Source: Falsiroseomonas oryziterrae
Lineage (GTDB): Bacteria > Pseudomonadota > Alphaproteobacteria > Acetobacterales > Acetobacteraceae
Assembly: GCF_021864505.1 (NCBI RefSeq)
Contig: NZ_JAKJIB010000001.1
Coordinates: forward strand, 27,828 to 91,827
Direction of reading: 5' to 3'
Length of the DNA: 64,000 bases
Shown here: positions 46,744 through 55,388 of the stretch, piece after piece
Layout of the letters: each line of letters opens with the position of its first letter
Position numbering within the stretch: position 1 is the stretch's first letter
Made by a program: the position numbers and the translations under genes
The notes under the pieces: generated by a model
The model's input: only the letters and a program-made list of their open reading frames with translations
Told to the model about the DNA's origin: nothing
The model's database searches: none

Positions 46744-47139
46744 TCAGTCCCCGCGCTCCAGCCGCTCGATGTCCTCATCCGAGAAGCCGAAGTGGTGGGC
46801 GATCTCGTGAATGAGGACGTTCCGGACGAGCCGGAACAGATCCTCCCCCGTTTCGACCCATTCCAGCAGGATCGGCTCGCGGTAGAGCGTGATGGTATCG
46901 GGCTCGAACGGCGCGTCGAGGACGCTCTTCTGCGTCATCGGCGTGCCACGATAGAGGCCGGTCAACGCCCAGGGGCTTTCGAGTCCGACTTCCGCGGCGG
47001 TGTCCTCGTCAGCCACTTCCTCGACCACGATCGCCGCGCCACGGACGAGGTCGCGCAGCTCCTTCGGTATGGCGGCGAAGGCCTGCTCAGCCATCTCCAC
47101 GATGTCATCGAGCGTCGGCGGGTGATGAAAGCGCGGCAT
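46744..47139 (-). CDS. Zincin-like metallopeptidase family protein
   Basis: A 131-residue protein with the minigluzincin-type motif [20 protein letters not shown] (HExxH near 110). The family is short, cytosolic and of unknown substrate. The N-terminal [20 protein letters not shown] and central [12 protein letters not shown] are typical. It is divergent from the pterin dehydratase across 50 bp. Confidence 0.9.
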   Translation of the reverse strand: MPRFHHPPTLDDIVEMAEQAFAAIPKELRDLVRGAAIVVEEVADEDTAAEVGLESPWALTGLYRGTPMTQKSVLDAPFEPDTITLYREPILLEWVETGEDLFRLVRNVLIHEIAHHFGFSDEDIERLERGD

Positions 47140-47189
47140 GGCGCATCCACCTCACCAGACGCCGCTCCGTCAAGCCAGGAGACACCAGG

Positions 47190-47489
47190 ATGGCCGCCAA
47201 GCTCGATCCCGCCGCCAGGGCCGCACTCGCCGACCTCCTGCCGGACTGGAGCATCATGGACGGGCGTGATGCCATCCGGCGCAGCCTTCGCTTCGCGGAC
47301 TTCTCGGAAGCCTGGGGCTTCATGAGCCGCGTCGCGCTGCTGGCCGAAGCGCAGGACCACCATCCGGAATGGTCGAACGTCTACAGCCGGGTGGAGATCG
47401 TGCTCACCACCCACGACGCGGGTGGCCTGTCGGAGCGGGACGTCAGGCTCGCGCAGTCGATCGATCGCGTCCTGGGCAGCGGAGGCTGA
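47190..47489 (+). CDS. 4a-hydroxytetrahydrobiopterin dehydratase (PCD)
   Basis: A 99-residue pterin-4a-carbinolamine dehydratase that recycles the pterin cofactor after phenylalanine hydroxylation. The family signature is complete: [20 protein letters not shown] (paired His) and [20 protein letters not shown]. No phhA lies nearby, so it may serve another pterin or molybdopterin role. Confidence 0.94.
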   Translation: MAAKLDPAARAALADLLPDWSIMDGRDAIRRSLRFADFSEAWGFMSRVALLAEAQDHHPEWSNVYSRVEIVLTTHDAGGLSERDVRLAQSIDRVLGSGG

Positions 47490-47583
47490 TCCGGGCCGGT
47501 ACAGGAGCGCCGGCGGCCAGGAGACCAGCATCGAACCCGGCCGGCGGCGAAGCGGGCAGTCGCGCAGCCTCGCACTGTATCGT

Positions 47584-48888
47584 TCAGGCGCCGCGACCGA
47601 CCCTCGCGAGCATCACCGTCCCGATCCCGCCAAACATGCCGACCACGGCCAGCGGCAGGGCGTGGCCTGCAAAGGCCGCAACGCCCAGCGCGACCGCGGA
47701 TGGTCCGATCAGCAGCGCCACACCGCGGCTCGTGTAGAGGACGCCAAGAACGCTGCCGACGGCGCCACGTCCGAACCGATCAGCCACGAAGGCGGGCAGA
47801 AGCGCGACGAACCCGCCCTGCAGCGCGCCGAAGATCAGGGCGAAGGCCTGGAACTGCGCCAGGCTGTCCGCCGCGGCCCAGCCGATCGTACCCGCTGCCA
47901 GCCCCGCGCAGCAGCCGAGGAAGACGAGGCGGCGCCCGATCGCGTCCGCCAGCGCGGCGAGCGCGAAGCGGCCGGCAATCGAACCGAGACCGATCAGCGC
48001 CAGCAGCGCCAAGGCATCGTGCCGCGAGACCCCGAGATCACGCGCCGTCGCCACTAGCAGCGCATAGGGCAGCGCCACCGGCAACGCGATCAATAGCGTG
48101 CCGCCATAGGCGAGCACGAAGGCGCGGCTCCGGATCACCTCGAGCACCGGCGTTGGGGGCCTTCCTTGCGCGGCGTCCGGGTCGAGCCGATGTCCGTCCG
48201 GGCCAAAGCCGAAACGCTCGGGCGTCGGATGCAGCAGGGCCGCGCCGGCCAGGCCCACCGCAACGGCGAGGACGCTGCAAACGACGAATGCGACCCGCCA
48301 ATCCCCCAGCATCGCAAGCGCCTCGGCGGCCGGCGGCACGATCGCGGTGCCGATCCCGACACCGCTGACCGCAATCCCCGACGCGAGGCCGCGGTGCACC
48401 ACGAACCAACGCTGCACCGCGGCGAGCGCAGGAACATAGGCGAAGCCCGTCCCGAGGCCGATCAGAAGCCCGTAGCCGACATAGACCTCGATCAGCGTCT
48501 TGGCCGTCGCGGCGACGAGAAGACCGATGCCGACCAGCACCATCCCGGCTGCGGCGAGGACACGTGGCCCGACGCGGTCGGCCAGCACCCCGCTGACGGC
48601 GCTGACGAAGAAGCAGGCGCTGCCGCTCAGGACAAAGACGAGCGTGACGGTGCTGCGCGAAGACCCGAACTCAGCCGCGATGTCCTCGGCGAAGGCGGAA
48701 TACGAGTAGATCGCACCGAAGCCGACGAGCGTGACCAGGAACGCCCCGAGCACCACCTGCGGCCCGAGCGACGAGGCCGTGAGCAGCGACACGAGCGCCG
48801 GAAGCCTGTCAGCGCGCGGGGCGGGCGCAGGGTCGGGAGCACGCCTGACGAGGCGAGACGGACGCCTGGCCCTGACAGGGTGGCTCAT
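47584..48888 (-). CDS. MFS transporter, oxalate/formate antiporter-like
   Basis: A 434-residue MFS protein of the OFA/monocarboxylate type. FGAIYSYSAFAEDIAAEFGS after the first segment and GVLADRVGPRVLAAAGMVLV (motif A) are typical, followed by YVPALAAVQRWFVVHRGLAS, a hallmark of the OFA family. The ATG at 48888 overlaps the stop of the small membrane gene as ATGA. It is the last gene of a three-gene coupled unit. Confidence 0.88.
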   Translation of the reverse strand: MSHPVRARRPSRLVRRAPDPAPAPRADRLPALVSLLTASSLGPQVVLGAFLVTLVGFGAIYSYSAFAEDIAAEFGSSRSTVTLVFVLSGSACFFVSAVSGVLADRVGPRVLAAAGMVLVGIGLLVAATAKTLIEVYVGYGLLIGLGTGFAYVPALAAVQRWFVVHRGLASGIAVSGVGIGTAIVPPAAEALAMLGDWRVAFVVCSVLAVAVGLAGAALLHPTPERFGFGPDGHRLDPDAAQGRPPTPVLEVIRSRAFVLAYGGTLLIALPVALPYALLVATARDLGVSRHDALALLALIGLGSIAGRFALAALADAIGRRLVFLGCCAGLAAGTIGWAAADSLAQFQAFALIFGALQGGFVALLPAFVADRFGRGAVGSVLGVLYTSRGVALLIGPSAVALGVAAFAGHALPLAVVGMFGGIGTVMLARVGRGA

Positions 48889-49067
48889 CGGCGCGATACG
48901 GGCCGACGCCTGGACGAGGTGATCGCCACGATCCACTGCACGACAAGGCCGCTCAGCAACGACCAGGTCGCACGCCATGCCTGCGCGCGGGCCAGCCTCT
49001 CGAGCCGGGGGGCGTCCTGCGCAGCGGCGGCGTGCAGCAGCGCTGCGGCGAAGCCGTCCGCGGTCAC
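48885..49067 (-). CDS. Small single-span membrane protein
   Basis: A 60-residue ORF beginning VTADGFAAALLHAAAAQDAP (GTG start) and ending with one hydrophobic span, WSLLSGLVVQWIVAITS, and a basic SSRRRPVSRR tail. The GTG overlaps the upstream hydrolase stop as GTGA, and its TGA overlaps the MFS ATG as ATGA. Such double coupling is strong evidence that it is translated. It has no recognisable family. It may be a small accessory subunit for the transporter. Confidence 0.65.
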   Translation of the reverse strand: MTADGFAAALLHAAAAQDAPRLERLARAQAWRATWSLLSGLVVQWIVAITSSRRRPVSRR

Positions 49068-49822
49068 CGCGCGGCGCTCTGCTGCGCCGTCACGAGGACG
49101 GCTGCGAACCAGTCGGCGACAGCCTCGGCCGCCGCCAGCGTGACGTCGAGGTCGGCCCTGGCACGCAGAGGCGCACCTCCGTCGGGATCGGGAAGCACGG
49201 GCCCAGGCGATGGCCAGATCGCGCCCGGCGCGTCCCACGCATGACCTGCGCCACGCAGTTCCCGCAGCGTGACTCCGGGATGCCCGACCAGCGCAGCGCA
49301 ATCCTGCGCTTGCTCCTCGCCCTGCACCACGAGAGCCGGCGCGCGCGTGGGTAGCAGCAGCCTGGAGCACCCGGGATACAGCGCAACGCCCGGCACGCCA
49401 CGGTCAGCCGCCAGGATGGCCCGCCCGCCCAGGCCGAACCCCAGGAGGCCGGTCGCCGCAGCGTCGAAGCCCGCTTCTTCGGCCCAGGCCAGGGCGACCG
49501 CAGCGGCCTGGGGGGACGCCGCCGGGTCCACGGACGACGGACGCGCCTCGAGATCCTCGCCGAGACCGAGGACGAGCGTCGCGATGCCCCTGGCGAGCAA
49601 CGAGTCCACATACGCCTCCGACCGCCCGTCCTCACCAAGCGCATCGGGCAGGACGATGACCAACGCGGCCTGCGGCCCCTCCGGCGGAGTGAGGAGGCGT
49701 CCGAGGCCGACGGGCTCGGGCAGCTGGACCAGCTGCGCAGGATGCTCCGCCGCAAGCGGCACACGCCCCCCGCTGAGCAGGGAAAGCAGGACACACACGG
49801 CCCAGATCGCGGCGCAGCGCAT
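49064..49822 (-). CDS. Secreted dienelactone-hydrolase-like alpha/beta protein, nucleophile missing
   Basis: A 252-residue exported alpha/beta-hydrolase-fold protein with a signal peptide (MRCAAIWAVCVLLSLLSGGR). The fold order fits DLH/DUF3530-like proteins: VIVLPDALGEDG, the nucleophile elbow TGLLGFGLGGRAI, ALVVQGEEQAQDC and RGAGHAWDAPG. In the elbow, position 130 is Gly where Ser or Cys is expected (GFxLGG), so it may be catalytically dead or use another residue. AGAGGAG lies 6 bp before the ATG. It heads a GTGA/ATGA coupled unit. Confidence 0.75.
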   Translation of the reverse strand: MRCAAIWAVCVLLSLLSGGRVPLAAEHPAQLVQLPEPVGLGRLLTPPEGPQAALVIVLPDALGEDGRSEAYVDSLLARGIATLVLGLGEDLEARPSSVDPAASPQAAAVALAWAEEAGFDAAATGLLGFGLGGRAILAADRGVPGVALYPGCSRLLLPTRAPALVVQGEEQAQDCAALVGHPGVTLRELRGAGHAWDAPGAIWPSPGPVLPDPDGGAPLRARADLDVTLAAAEAVADWFAAVLVTAQQSAAR

Positions 49823-50055
49823 ATCAGGCTCCTCTGGCAGGCAGCCCGTTGAACCACCCACTTCGGAGCGGAATCCCGAACGCGAGACGAAACTTCCGCG
49901 AAAGGCCAGGCCCGCACTCGCTGCTGCCTGCGGCTGCGCCAGGGCCGAGGCCGATCTGCCGCAAGCTTGTGCTGTCAGGTCCGACCGGCCTGGTGAGCCG
50001 CATTGCCGCCCGCCAGTCCCGATGCTTCCCTCGTGGCACGGGAGGAGCACCGCGC

Positions 50056-51621
50056 ATGACGACGATCCGCAACGTACTCTTCGTCATGTGTGACCAGCTG
50101 CGGTGGGACCACCTGGGGTGTGCAGGACACCCATACCTGCGCACTCCGAATCTCGATGCACTCGCCGCGCGGGGCGTCCGGTTCACCCAGGCCTATGTCC
50201 AATCCGGAATCTGCGGTCCGTCGCGCATGAGCTACTACACGGGCCGCTACGTCGCATCGCATGGAGCAACCCACAATCGCGTCCCCCTGTCGCTCGGCGA
50301 AGTGACGCTCGGCTGGCACCTGCGCGAAGCGGGCCGCACGCTGGCGCTCGCCGGCAAGACGCACGTCCTGCCCGACGCACGCGGCATGCAGCGCCTGAGG
50401 CTCGATGGCCAGCACGACCTCAAGGCGCTGCTGGACGAAGGCTGGTTCACGCTGGTGGACCGCCACGACGGGCACCATGCGGAGCCCGACTCCGCCTATG
50501 CCCATTGGCTCCGCGCCCAGGGCTATGACAGCGCAGACCCGTGGACCGACTACGTGATCGCCGTCGAGGACACGGAGGGGCGCGTTCTCAACGGCTGGAA
50601 GATGCGGAATGCGCGTCTGCCAGCGCGCGTGAAGGAGCAGCACAGCGAGACCGCCTACACCGCCGACGTGGCGCTCGACTTCATGCGGCGCCAGGGCGAC
50701 CAGCCTTGGGTGCTGCATCTGTCCTTCGTGAAGCCGCACTGGCCCTACATCGCGCCCGCTCCGTGGCACGCCGCCTATTCCGCCGACCAGTGCCTGCCGG
50801 TCTCACGCGACGCCCGCGAGCGGACGGAGGCGGCGCACCCGGTCTTCCGTGCCTTCCAGGACGAGGAGGTGGCGCGCAGCTTTCAGCAGGAGGCCTGCAT
50901 CCGCGCCGTCCGGCCCACCTACCAGGGCCTGATCGGGCAACTCGACCATCACCTCGGCCGCGTCTGGGACGAGATGGAACGGCTGGGCCGCTGGAAGGAC
51001 ACGCTGGTGATCTTCTGCTCCGATCACGGCGACTACCTCGGCGATCATTGGCTGGGCGAGAAGGAGCTGTTCCACGACTGCATCCAGCGTGTGCCCTTTA
51101 TCGTCTACGACCCGTCGCCGGAGGCGGATGCGACGCGCGGAACCAGCGAGGCCCGCTTCGCCGAGGCCATCGATGTCGTTCCGACGATCCTCGATGCGCT
51201 CGCGCTCGATCCGGCGGAGCACCTGGTCGAAGGACGGACGCTGCTGCCGCTGCTGCGTGGCGAATCCCCGGTCGGGCGCGACTCCGTCTTCAGCGAGCTG
51301 GACTGGACGTTCCGCGGGGCGCGCAGGCGGCTCGGTCATGCGGCGGGGCAGCACGGCGCCTGGATGGTGCGCGACGCACGCTGGAAATACGTGCACTGGA
51401 GCAGCGGCCACCGGCCGCAACTCTTCGACCTGCAGGCCGACCCGGAGGAGTTCCAGGACCTCGGCGCGGATGCCTCGCATGAGGGCATCCGGCAGGCGAT
51501 GCGCGAGCGCTTGCTCACCTGGTTCGCGGGTCTCAAGCGCCGCACGACGCTGACCTGGGCCGAAGCCGAGTTTCGCACCGATCGCCACAAGGCAGCCGGC
51601 GTCTTCTACGGAGAGTGGTAG
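50056..51621 (+). CDS. Sulfatase-family phosphonate monoester hydrolase/arylsulfatase
   Basis: A 521-residue formylglycine-dependent hydrolase. The modification motif SGICGPSRMSYYTG (Cys53-x-P-x-R) is intact. Metal ligands are visible in VMCDQLRWDH and FCSDHGDYLGDHWLGEKEL. The sequence resembles phosphonate monoester hydrolases (PMH/PehA), which also cleave sulfate and phosphate diesters. GGGAGGAG lies upstream of the ATG. It is divergent from the DLH-like gene across 233 bp with no other gene, and converges on the flavin reductase. Confidence 0.92.
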   Translation: MTTIRNVLFVMCDQLRWDHLGCAGHPYLRTPNLDALAARGVRFTQAYVQSGICGPSRMSYYTGRYVASHGATHNRVPLSLGEVTLGWHLREAGRTLALAGKTHVLPDARGMQRLRLDGQHDLKALLDEGWFTLVDRHDGHHAEPDSAYAHWLRAQGYDSADPWTDYVIAVEDTEGRVLNGWKMRNARLPARVKEQHSETAYTADVALDFMRRQGDQPWVLHLSFVKPHWPYIAPAPWHAAYSADQCLPVSRDARERTEAAHPVFRAFQDEEVARSFQQEACIRAVRPTYQGLIGQLDHHLGRVWDEMERLGRWKDTLVIFCSDHGDYLGDHWLGEKELFHDCIQRVPFIVYDPSPEADATRGTSEARFAEAIDVVPTILDALALDPAEHLVEGRTLLPLLRGESPVGRDSVFSELDWTFRGARRRLGHAAGQHGAWMVRDARWKYVHWSSGHRPQLFDLQADPEEFQDLGADASHEGIRQAMRERLLTWFAGLKRRTTLTWAEAEFRTDRHKAAGVFYGEW

Positions 51622-51627
51622 CCTGCG

Positions 51628-52134
51628 CTACGCGGCACCGACCGCATGGCCGACCGGATGGTAGCCGCGGCCATACCAGATCAGCGCCCCGCCCGGAGAG
51701 CCGTGGCGGATCGCCTCGATCTCGGCGAACAGGACACTATGCGTGCCCTTCTCAAGCACCTCGGTGATGCGGCAGTCGAACGCAACGACGGCATCGCCGT
51801 CGAGGACAGGGGCACCTGTCGCCAGGCGACTCCAGCGCGCCATCGCGAAGCGTCCATCGGTATCGAGGCCGCCCTTGCCAGCGAAGGCGTCCGAAAGCTC
51901 GCTGCACCCTGACGCAAGCGTATTCACGCACAGCACGCCGTTCGCCTTGAAGAGCGCGTTGCCCCGGCTCCTCCGATTCAGACAGACCAGCAGGGTGGGT
52001 GGATCATCGGTGACGGAACAGACGGCACTCGCCGTGAAACCGGCACGGCCAGCAGCGCCATCCGTCGTGACGACATTCACCGCAGCGCCCAGGCGCGCCA
52101 TCGCGTCTCGGAATTCCTGGCTCGACACCGTCAT
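51628..52134 (-). CDS. Flavin reductase (HpaC/RutF-like)
   Basis: A 168-residue NAD(P)H:flavin oxidoreductase domain protein. FRDAMARLGAAVNVVTTDGA, the flavin-binding GFTASAVCSVTDDPPTLLVC with CLNRRSRGNALF, and the C-terminal GGALIWYGRGYHPVG are standard. It would supply reduced flavin to a two-component monooxygenase; no partner is adjacent. It is convergent with the sulfatase gene. Confidence 0.92.
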   Translation of the reverse strand: MTVSSQEFRDAMARLGAAVNVVTTDGAAGRAGFTASAVCSVTDDPPTLLVCLNRRSRGNALFKANGVLCVNTLASGCSELSDAFAGKGGLDTDGRFAMARWSRLATGAPVLDGDAVVAFDCRITEVLEKGTHSVLFAEIEAIRHGSPGGALIWYGRGYHPVGHAVGAA

Positions 52135-52298
52135 GGCCGAGACATGGTGGTTCGGCTCACGGTTGCAAAGCCGTCAGCTCAGGCGCGGGCGGGCCGAAAC
52201 AGGCGCACGCACCGTGTCCGCGGCCAGGAAGCGAGGGGGGCGCTATCGGATATAGCCGGCGCAGCCCAGCACCTCGTCGACACCAGGACCAGCTTCGC

Positions 52299-53009
52299 CT
52301 AGCGGCAGGGCACGAAGCGGATATTCTCGACCTGCGCGTCGAGTCGCGCGCCCGTGTCCTCAACATCGGTCGAGATGACGAGTTCGAGCATGGGCGGCAC
52401 GTCTCCACTGCCGAAGGCGGTCCGCCAGTCCGCACCAAGGTCGACTCGCTCCTCGACCCACTGGCCGCGCACTGCATCGGCCGTGCGGAGCACCCGGATC
52501 TTCGTGATCCCGCTTGTCCAGGGGCTCGGGAAGAACCCCCCGGGCTGTCCCTGTCCTTCCCGGCCGGTTCCGCCCCAGACGTAGGTCAGCGCGCTGCGTG
52601 GCAGGCGGACCTGCCCGGCCGAGGCCTGCGCGACCGCGTGCTGGGTCCGGATGGCGAAGCCGGCCTGCGGCCCGAACCCCGAGAACCCAATGGAGATGGC
52701 AATCGCCCGGTCATCCCCGCCGCGGCGCGTGAGGTCGGTCGCCGGCGGGCCTGCGTCCACCCGCCAACGCCACGCGAGGCACCCGGCCTGGCCTTGCAGT
52801 GGCCGAGCGACGAAGCTCCCCTGGCCCTGGGCCCGGATCCGCACGCCGCCGGCCTGGGTCGCGGTAAACTCCGCCGGCCGGATGCCGGTCCACTCCACCT
52901 TGCGCCACCCTGCTGCTTCAAGTTCCGGCGGGGTATGGCCCGGAGAGGCCGCCCCCCCGAGGAGAGGCGAAGCCAGGAGGGCGGCGATGGCGGGGGCGGC
53001 ACGTCGCAT
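52299..53009 (-). CDS. DUF3047-like secreted protein
   Basis: A 236-residue exported protein with a signal peptide (MRRAAPAIAALLASPLLGGA). It has a DUF3047-type pattern: AGWRKVEWTGIRPAEFTATQ near the start, CLAWRWRVDAGPPATDLTRR with GGDDRAIAISIGF, and YVWGGTGREGQGQPGG. It ends in VENIRFVPCR. The fold resembles carbohydrate-binding sandwiches, but the function is unknown. Its ORF extends upstream only as arginine-rich noise. 164 bp separate it from the flavin reductase; nothing is seen there. Confidence 0.8.
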   Translation of the reverse strand: MRRAAPAIAALLASPLLGGAASPGHTPPELEAAGWRKVEWTGIRPAEFTATQAGGVRIRAQGQGSFVARPLQGQAGCLAWRWRVDAGPPATDLTRRGGDDRAIAISIGFSGFGPQAGFAIRTQHAVAQASAGQVRLPRSALTYVWGGTGREGQGQPGGFFPSPWTSGITKIRVLRTADAVRGQWVEERVDLGADWRTAFGSGDVPPMLELVISTDVEDTGARLDAQVENIRFVPCR

Positions 53010-53188
53010 GGCCCCATTTGAACAACGTAACCGCGTGTGACAAGCAGGAATTGCCGGTGCCACGATCGGAGGGTCAGCGCGACGGTCACACCACGACCCG
53101 TGCCCGCCGACGGTCCGAAGGTGCCGAGGCGGCACCATTCGCGCTTGCCGCCTACTTCCCCGTGGCACCCTGCAACGGGGCACCGAGC

Positions 53189-53755
53189 CTAGGCGCGCAG
53201 GCGCCCATCGATCCAGCCGGCTCGGGCGATTTCGTACAGCAGGTGCTGCCGATACGGATGCCCGGGCGGGACGCGCGGGTGCTCGAAAGTCGTCACCCGG
53301 CGCATGCCGAGCTTCTCCATGAGCCGCCACGACGGCTCGTTGGCCGGTGGCGTGAAGGCGACGACCCGATCCAGCCCGGCCGGCCCGAAGCCATGCGCCA
53401 GCGCGATCCGTGCCGCCTCTTCCGCGAGTCCACGGCGCTGGAAGCGCGTGCCGATCCGCCACCCGATTTCGGTCGCCGGCGTGAAGGAGGCGTCGAAGAA
53501 GACCGGCTGGAGGCCTACGACGCCGACCATGCCCTCGGCCGGCAGTTCGACGACCCAGAACCCATAGCCGCGGTCCCCGAAGGCAGCCGCGATGCGTCGC
53601 CCCCAAGCATCGGACTCCGAACGATCATGCGTGTTGAGGAAGAACCGCATGGCCTCTGGATCGCCGTTGATCGTGAAGAGCGGATCGAGGTCATCGGGCA
53701 GGCGCCATGGCCGCAGCGTGACTCGCGGGCCGTGCAGCGTCACAGGGTCAGGCAT
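53189..53755 (-). CDS. GNAT-family N-acetyltransferase (RimJ/RimL-like)
   Basis: A 188-residue acetyltransferase_3 protein. It starts LHGPRVTLRPWRLPDDLDPL; the acetyl-CoA loop is RFQRRGLAEEAARIALAHGF and the C-terminal element ANEPSWRLMEKLGMRRVTTF. It is a stand-alone gene, divergent from the CoA-transferase unit by 65 bp. The substrate is unknown. Confidence 0.88.
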   Translation of the reverse strand: MPDPVTLHGPRVTLRPWRLPDDLDPLFTINGDPEAMRFFLNTHDRSESDAWGRRIAAAFGDRGYGFWVVELPAEGMVGVVGLQPVFFDASFTPATEIGWRIGTRFQRRGLAEEAARIALAHGFGPAGLDRVVAFTPPANEPSWRLMEKLGMRRVTTFEHPRVPPGHPYRQHLLYEIARAGWIDGRLRA

Positions 53756-53820
53756 GACAGGACGATAGCACGCCTTGGCCAGGCAGGTCGCCAGGGCTAG
53801 GTATCGCGGGAGGAGACGCC

Positions 53821-54642
53821 ATGACCCCGATCAGCCTGGAGGCGATGGCCGCGTCAGTGCCGAACGGGGCGCTGGTCGCGTTGCCGCCGGACAACTCCCT
53901 CCCCTCCGTGGCCCTGGCCCGCGCCCTGATCCGCCGCGGCGCGCGTGACCTCAAGCTGCTCGGCGTCCCGGTCTCGGGCTTCGCCACGGACCTGCTCATC
54001 GGCGCCGGCTGCGTCGTCGAGGTCGAAACCAGCGCCGTGTCGCTCGGCGAGGCCGGGTTCGCCCCGCGCTTCACCGCAGCCTTGAAGGAGGGCCGGATCG
54101 CGGTCCGGGACGCGACCTGCCCAGCCATCCACACCATGCTGCAGGCAGCCGAGAAGGGCGTGCCCTTCATGCCGCTGCGCGGCCTGATCGGCAGCGACAT
54201 CCTCGCTCACCGGCCGGACTGGAAGGTGATCGCGAATCCCTTCGCCGCCGGCGAAGACCCCATCGTCCTGCTGCCCGCGCTCTCGCCCGACGTGGCCGCG
54301 ATCCACGGCGTGATGGCCGACGAGGAAGGCAACGTCTGGGTCGGGCGGCGCCGCGAACTGGCGACGCTGGCGCATGCCTCGAAGCGGGTCCTCGCGACGG
54401 TCGAGCGCCGCGTGCCCGGCAACATGCTGGAGGATGAGCGCCTCGCGCCCGGCTGCATCTCCGCCACCTATGTGGAGGCGATCGCGGTCGCCACCCGCGG
54501 CGCCTGGCCCGTCGCGCTGCTCGACGACTACGCATTCGACGCCGCGCATGTCGCGGAATACGCGGCGATGGCGAGGACCGAGGGCGGGTTCCGCGCCTAT
54601 CTCGACCGTCACGTCCTGGCCCGGCAGGCCGCTGCCGAATGA
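53821..54642 (+). CDS. CoA-transferase family subunit A
   Basis: A 273-residue member of the CoA-transferase I family (GctA-like alpha subunit). The glycine-rich VALPPDNSLPSVALARALIR and DLKLLGVPVSGFATDLLIGA are followed by VIANPFAAGEDPIVLLPALS and a long EGNVWVGRRRELATLAHASK block. It pairs with the B subunit by an ATGA overlap. The substrate acid is unknown. Confidence 0.85.
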   Translation: MTPISLEAMAASVPNGALVALPPDNSLPSVALARALIRRGARDLKLLGVPVSGFATDLLIGAGCVVEVETSAVSLGEAGFAPRFTAALKEGRIAVRDATCPAIHTMLQAAEKGVPFMPLRGLIGSDILAHRPDWKVIANPFAAGEDPIVLLPALSPDVAAIHGVMADEEGNVWVGRRRELATLAHASKRVLATVERRVPGNMLEDERLAPGCISATYVEAIAVATRGAWPVALLDDYAFDAAHVAEYAAMARTEGGFRAYLDRHVLARQAAAE

Positions 54643-55388
54643 GCATCCGCCCCGAGGAGCGCGTGGCCGCCGCGCTGGCGCGGCTGATCCTGGATCCCTC
54701 CGCGCCGCCGGCGCGGCACATTGCTGTCGGCGCGGCCTCGCCCATCCCGGCGGCGGCCTGCTGGCTGGTGCGGAAGCAGGGGCATCCCGTGCGGCTCTCG
54801 CTGCTGCACAAGCGCAGCGGCAACCCCTTCACCGAGGGCTCTCGCGAGCTCTTCGACCTTACCGGCCAGGGCCGCATCGACCTGTTCTTCCTCGGCGGTG
54901 GACAGATCGACGGGCAGGCCAACATCAACCTCGTCGGGACCGGCGAGTGGCCGGGAACCGGCGTGCGCTTTCCGGGATCCTTCGGCTCCGCCTTCATGTA
55001 CCTGATGACGCCACGCACCATCCTGTTCCGCGAGGAGCACTCGCCGCGCGTACTGGTGCAGCAGGTCGACATGATCTCGGCCCCCGGCGTCTCGCCGCCG
55101 GCGGTGTTCCGCCGCGGCACGGCGCAGGCGCTCGTCACCGGACGCTGCGTGTTCCGCTTCCATCCCGACCGCGCACGCTTCGCGCTGGAGAGCGTGCATC
55201 CTGGCGAGAGCGTCGAGAGCGTCCGCGCCGCGACCGGCTTCGACTTCGATGCGGCCGGAACGGTGCCGGAGACCCCGGACCCGACCGACGCAGAGCTTGC
55301 GCTGCTGCGCGGGCCGGTCTGCGACGAGATGCTGGAAACCTACCCGGAGTTCTGCGCCCGGGTCTTCGGCAGGAGACACGCGGCATGA
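54639..55388 (+). CDS. CoA-transferase family subunit B, lacks the catalytic Glu motif
   Basis: A 249-residue partner of subunit A. The family core GQIDGQANINLVG is present together with PGSFGSAFMYLMTPRTILFR. At the place where GctB-like subunits carry an E-S-G catalytic glutamate I read LLHKRSGNPF, with Arg instead; this is my hand alignment. Similar losses mark IpdAB-type hydrolases. The ATG overlaps subunit A, and the stop overlaps the CaiB gene as ATGA. Confidence 0.8.
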   Translation: MSIRPEERVAAALARLILDPSAPPARHIAVGAASPIPAAACWLVRKQGHPVRLSLLHKRSGNPFTEGSRELFDLTGQGRIDLFFLGGGQIDGQANINLVGTGEWPGTGVRFPGSFGSAFMYLMTPRTILFREEHSPRVLVQQVDMISAPGVSPPAVFRRGTAQALVTGRCVFRFHPDRARFALESVHPGESVESVRAATGFDFDAAGTVPETPDPTDAELALLRGPVCDEMLETYPEFCARVFGRRHAA

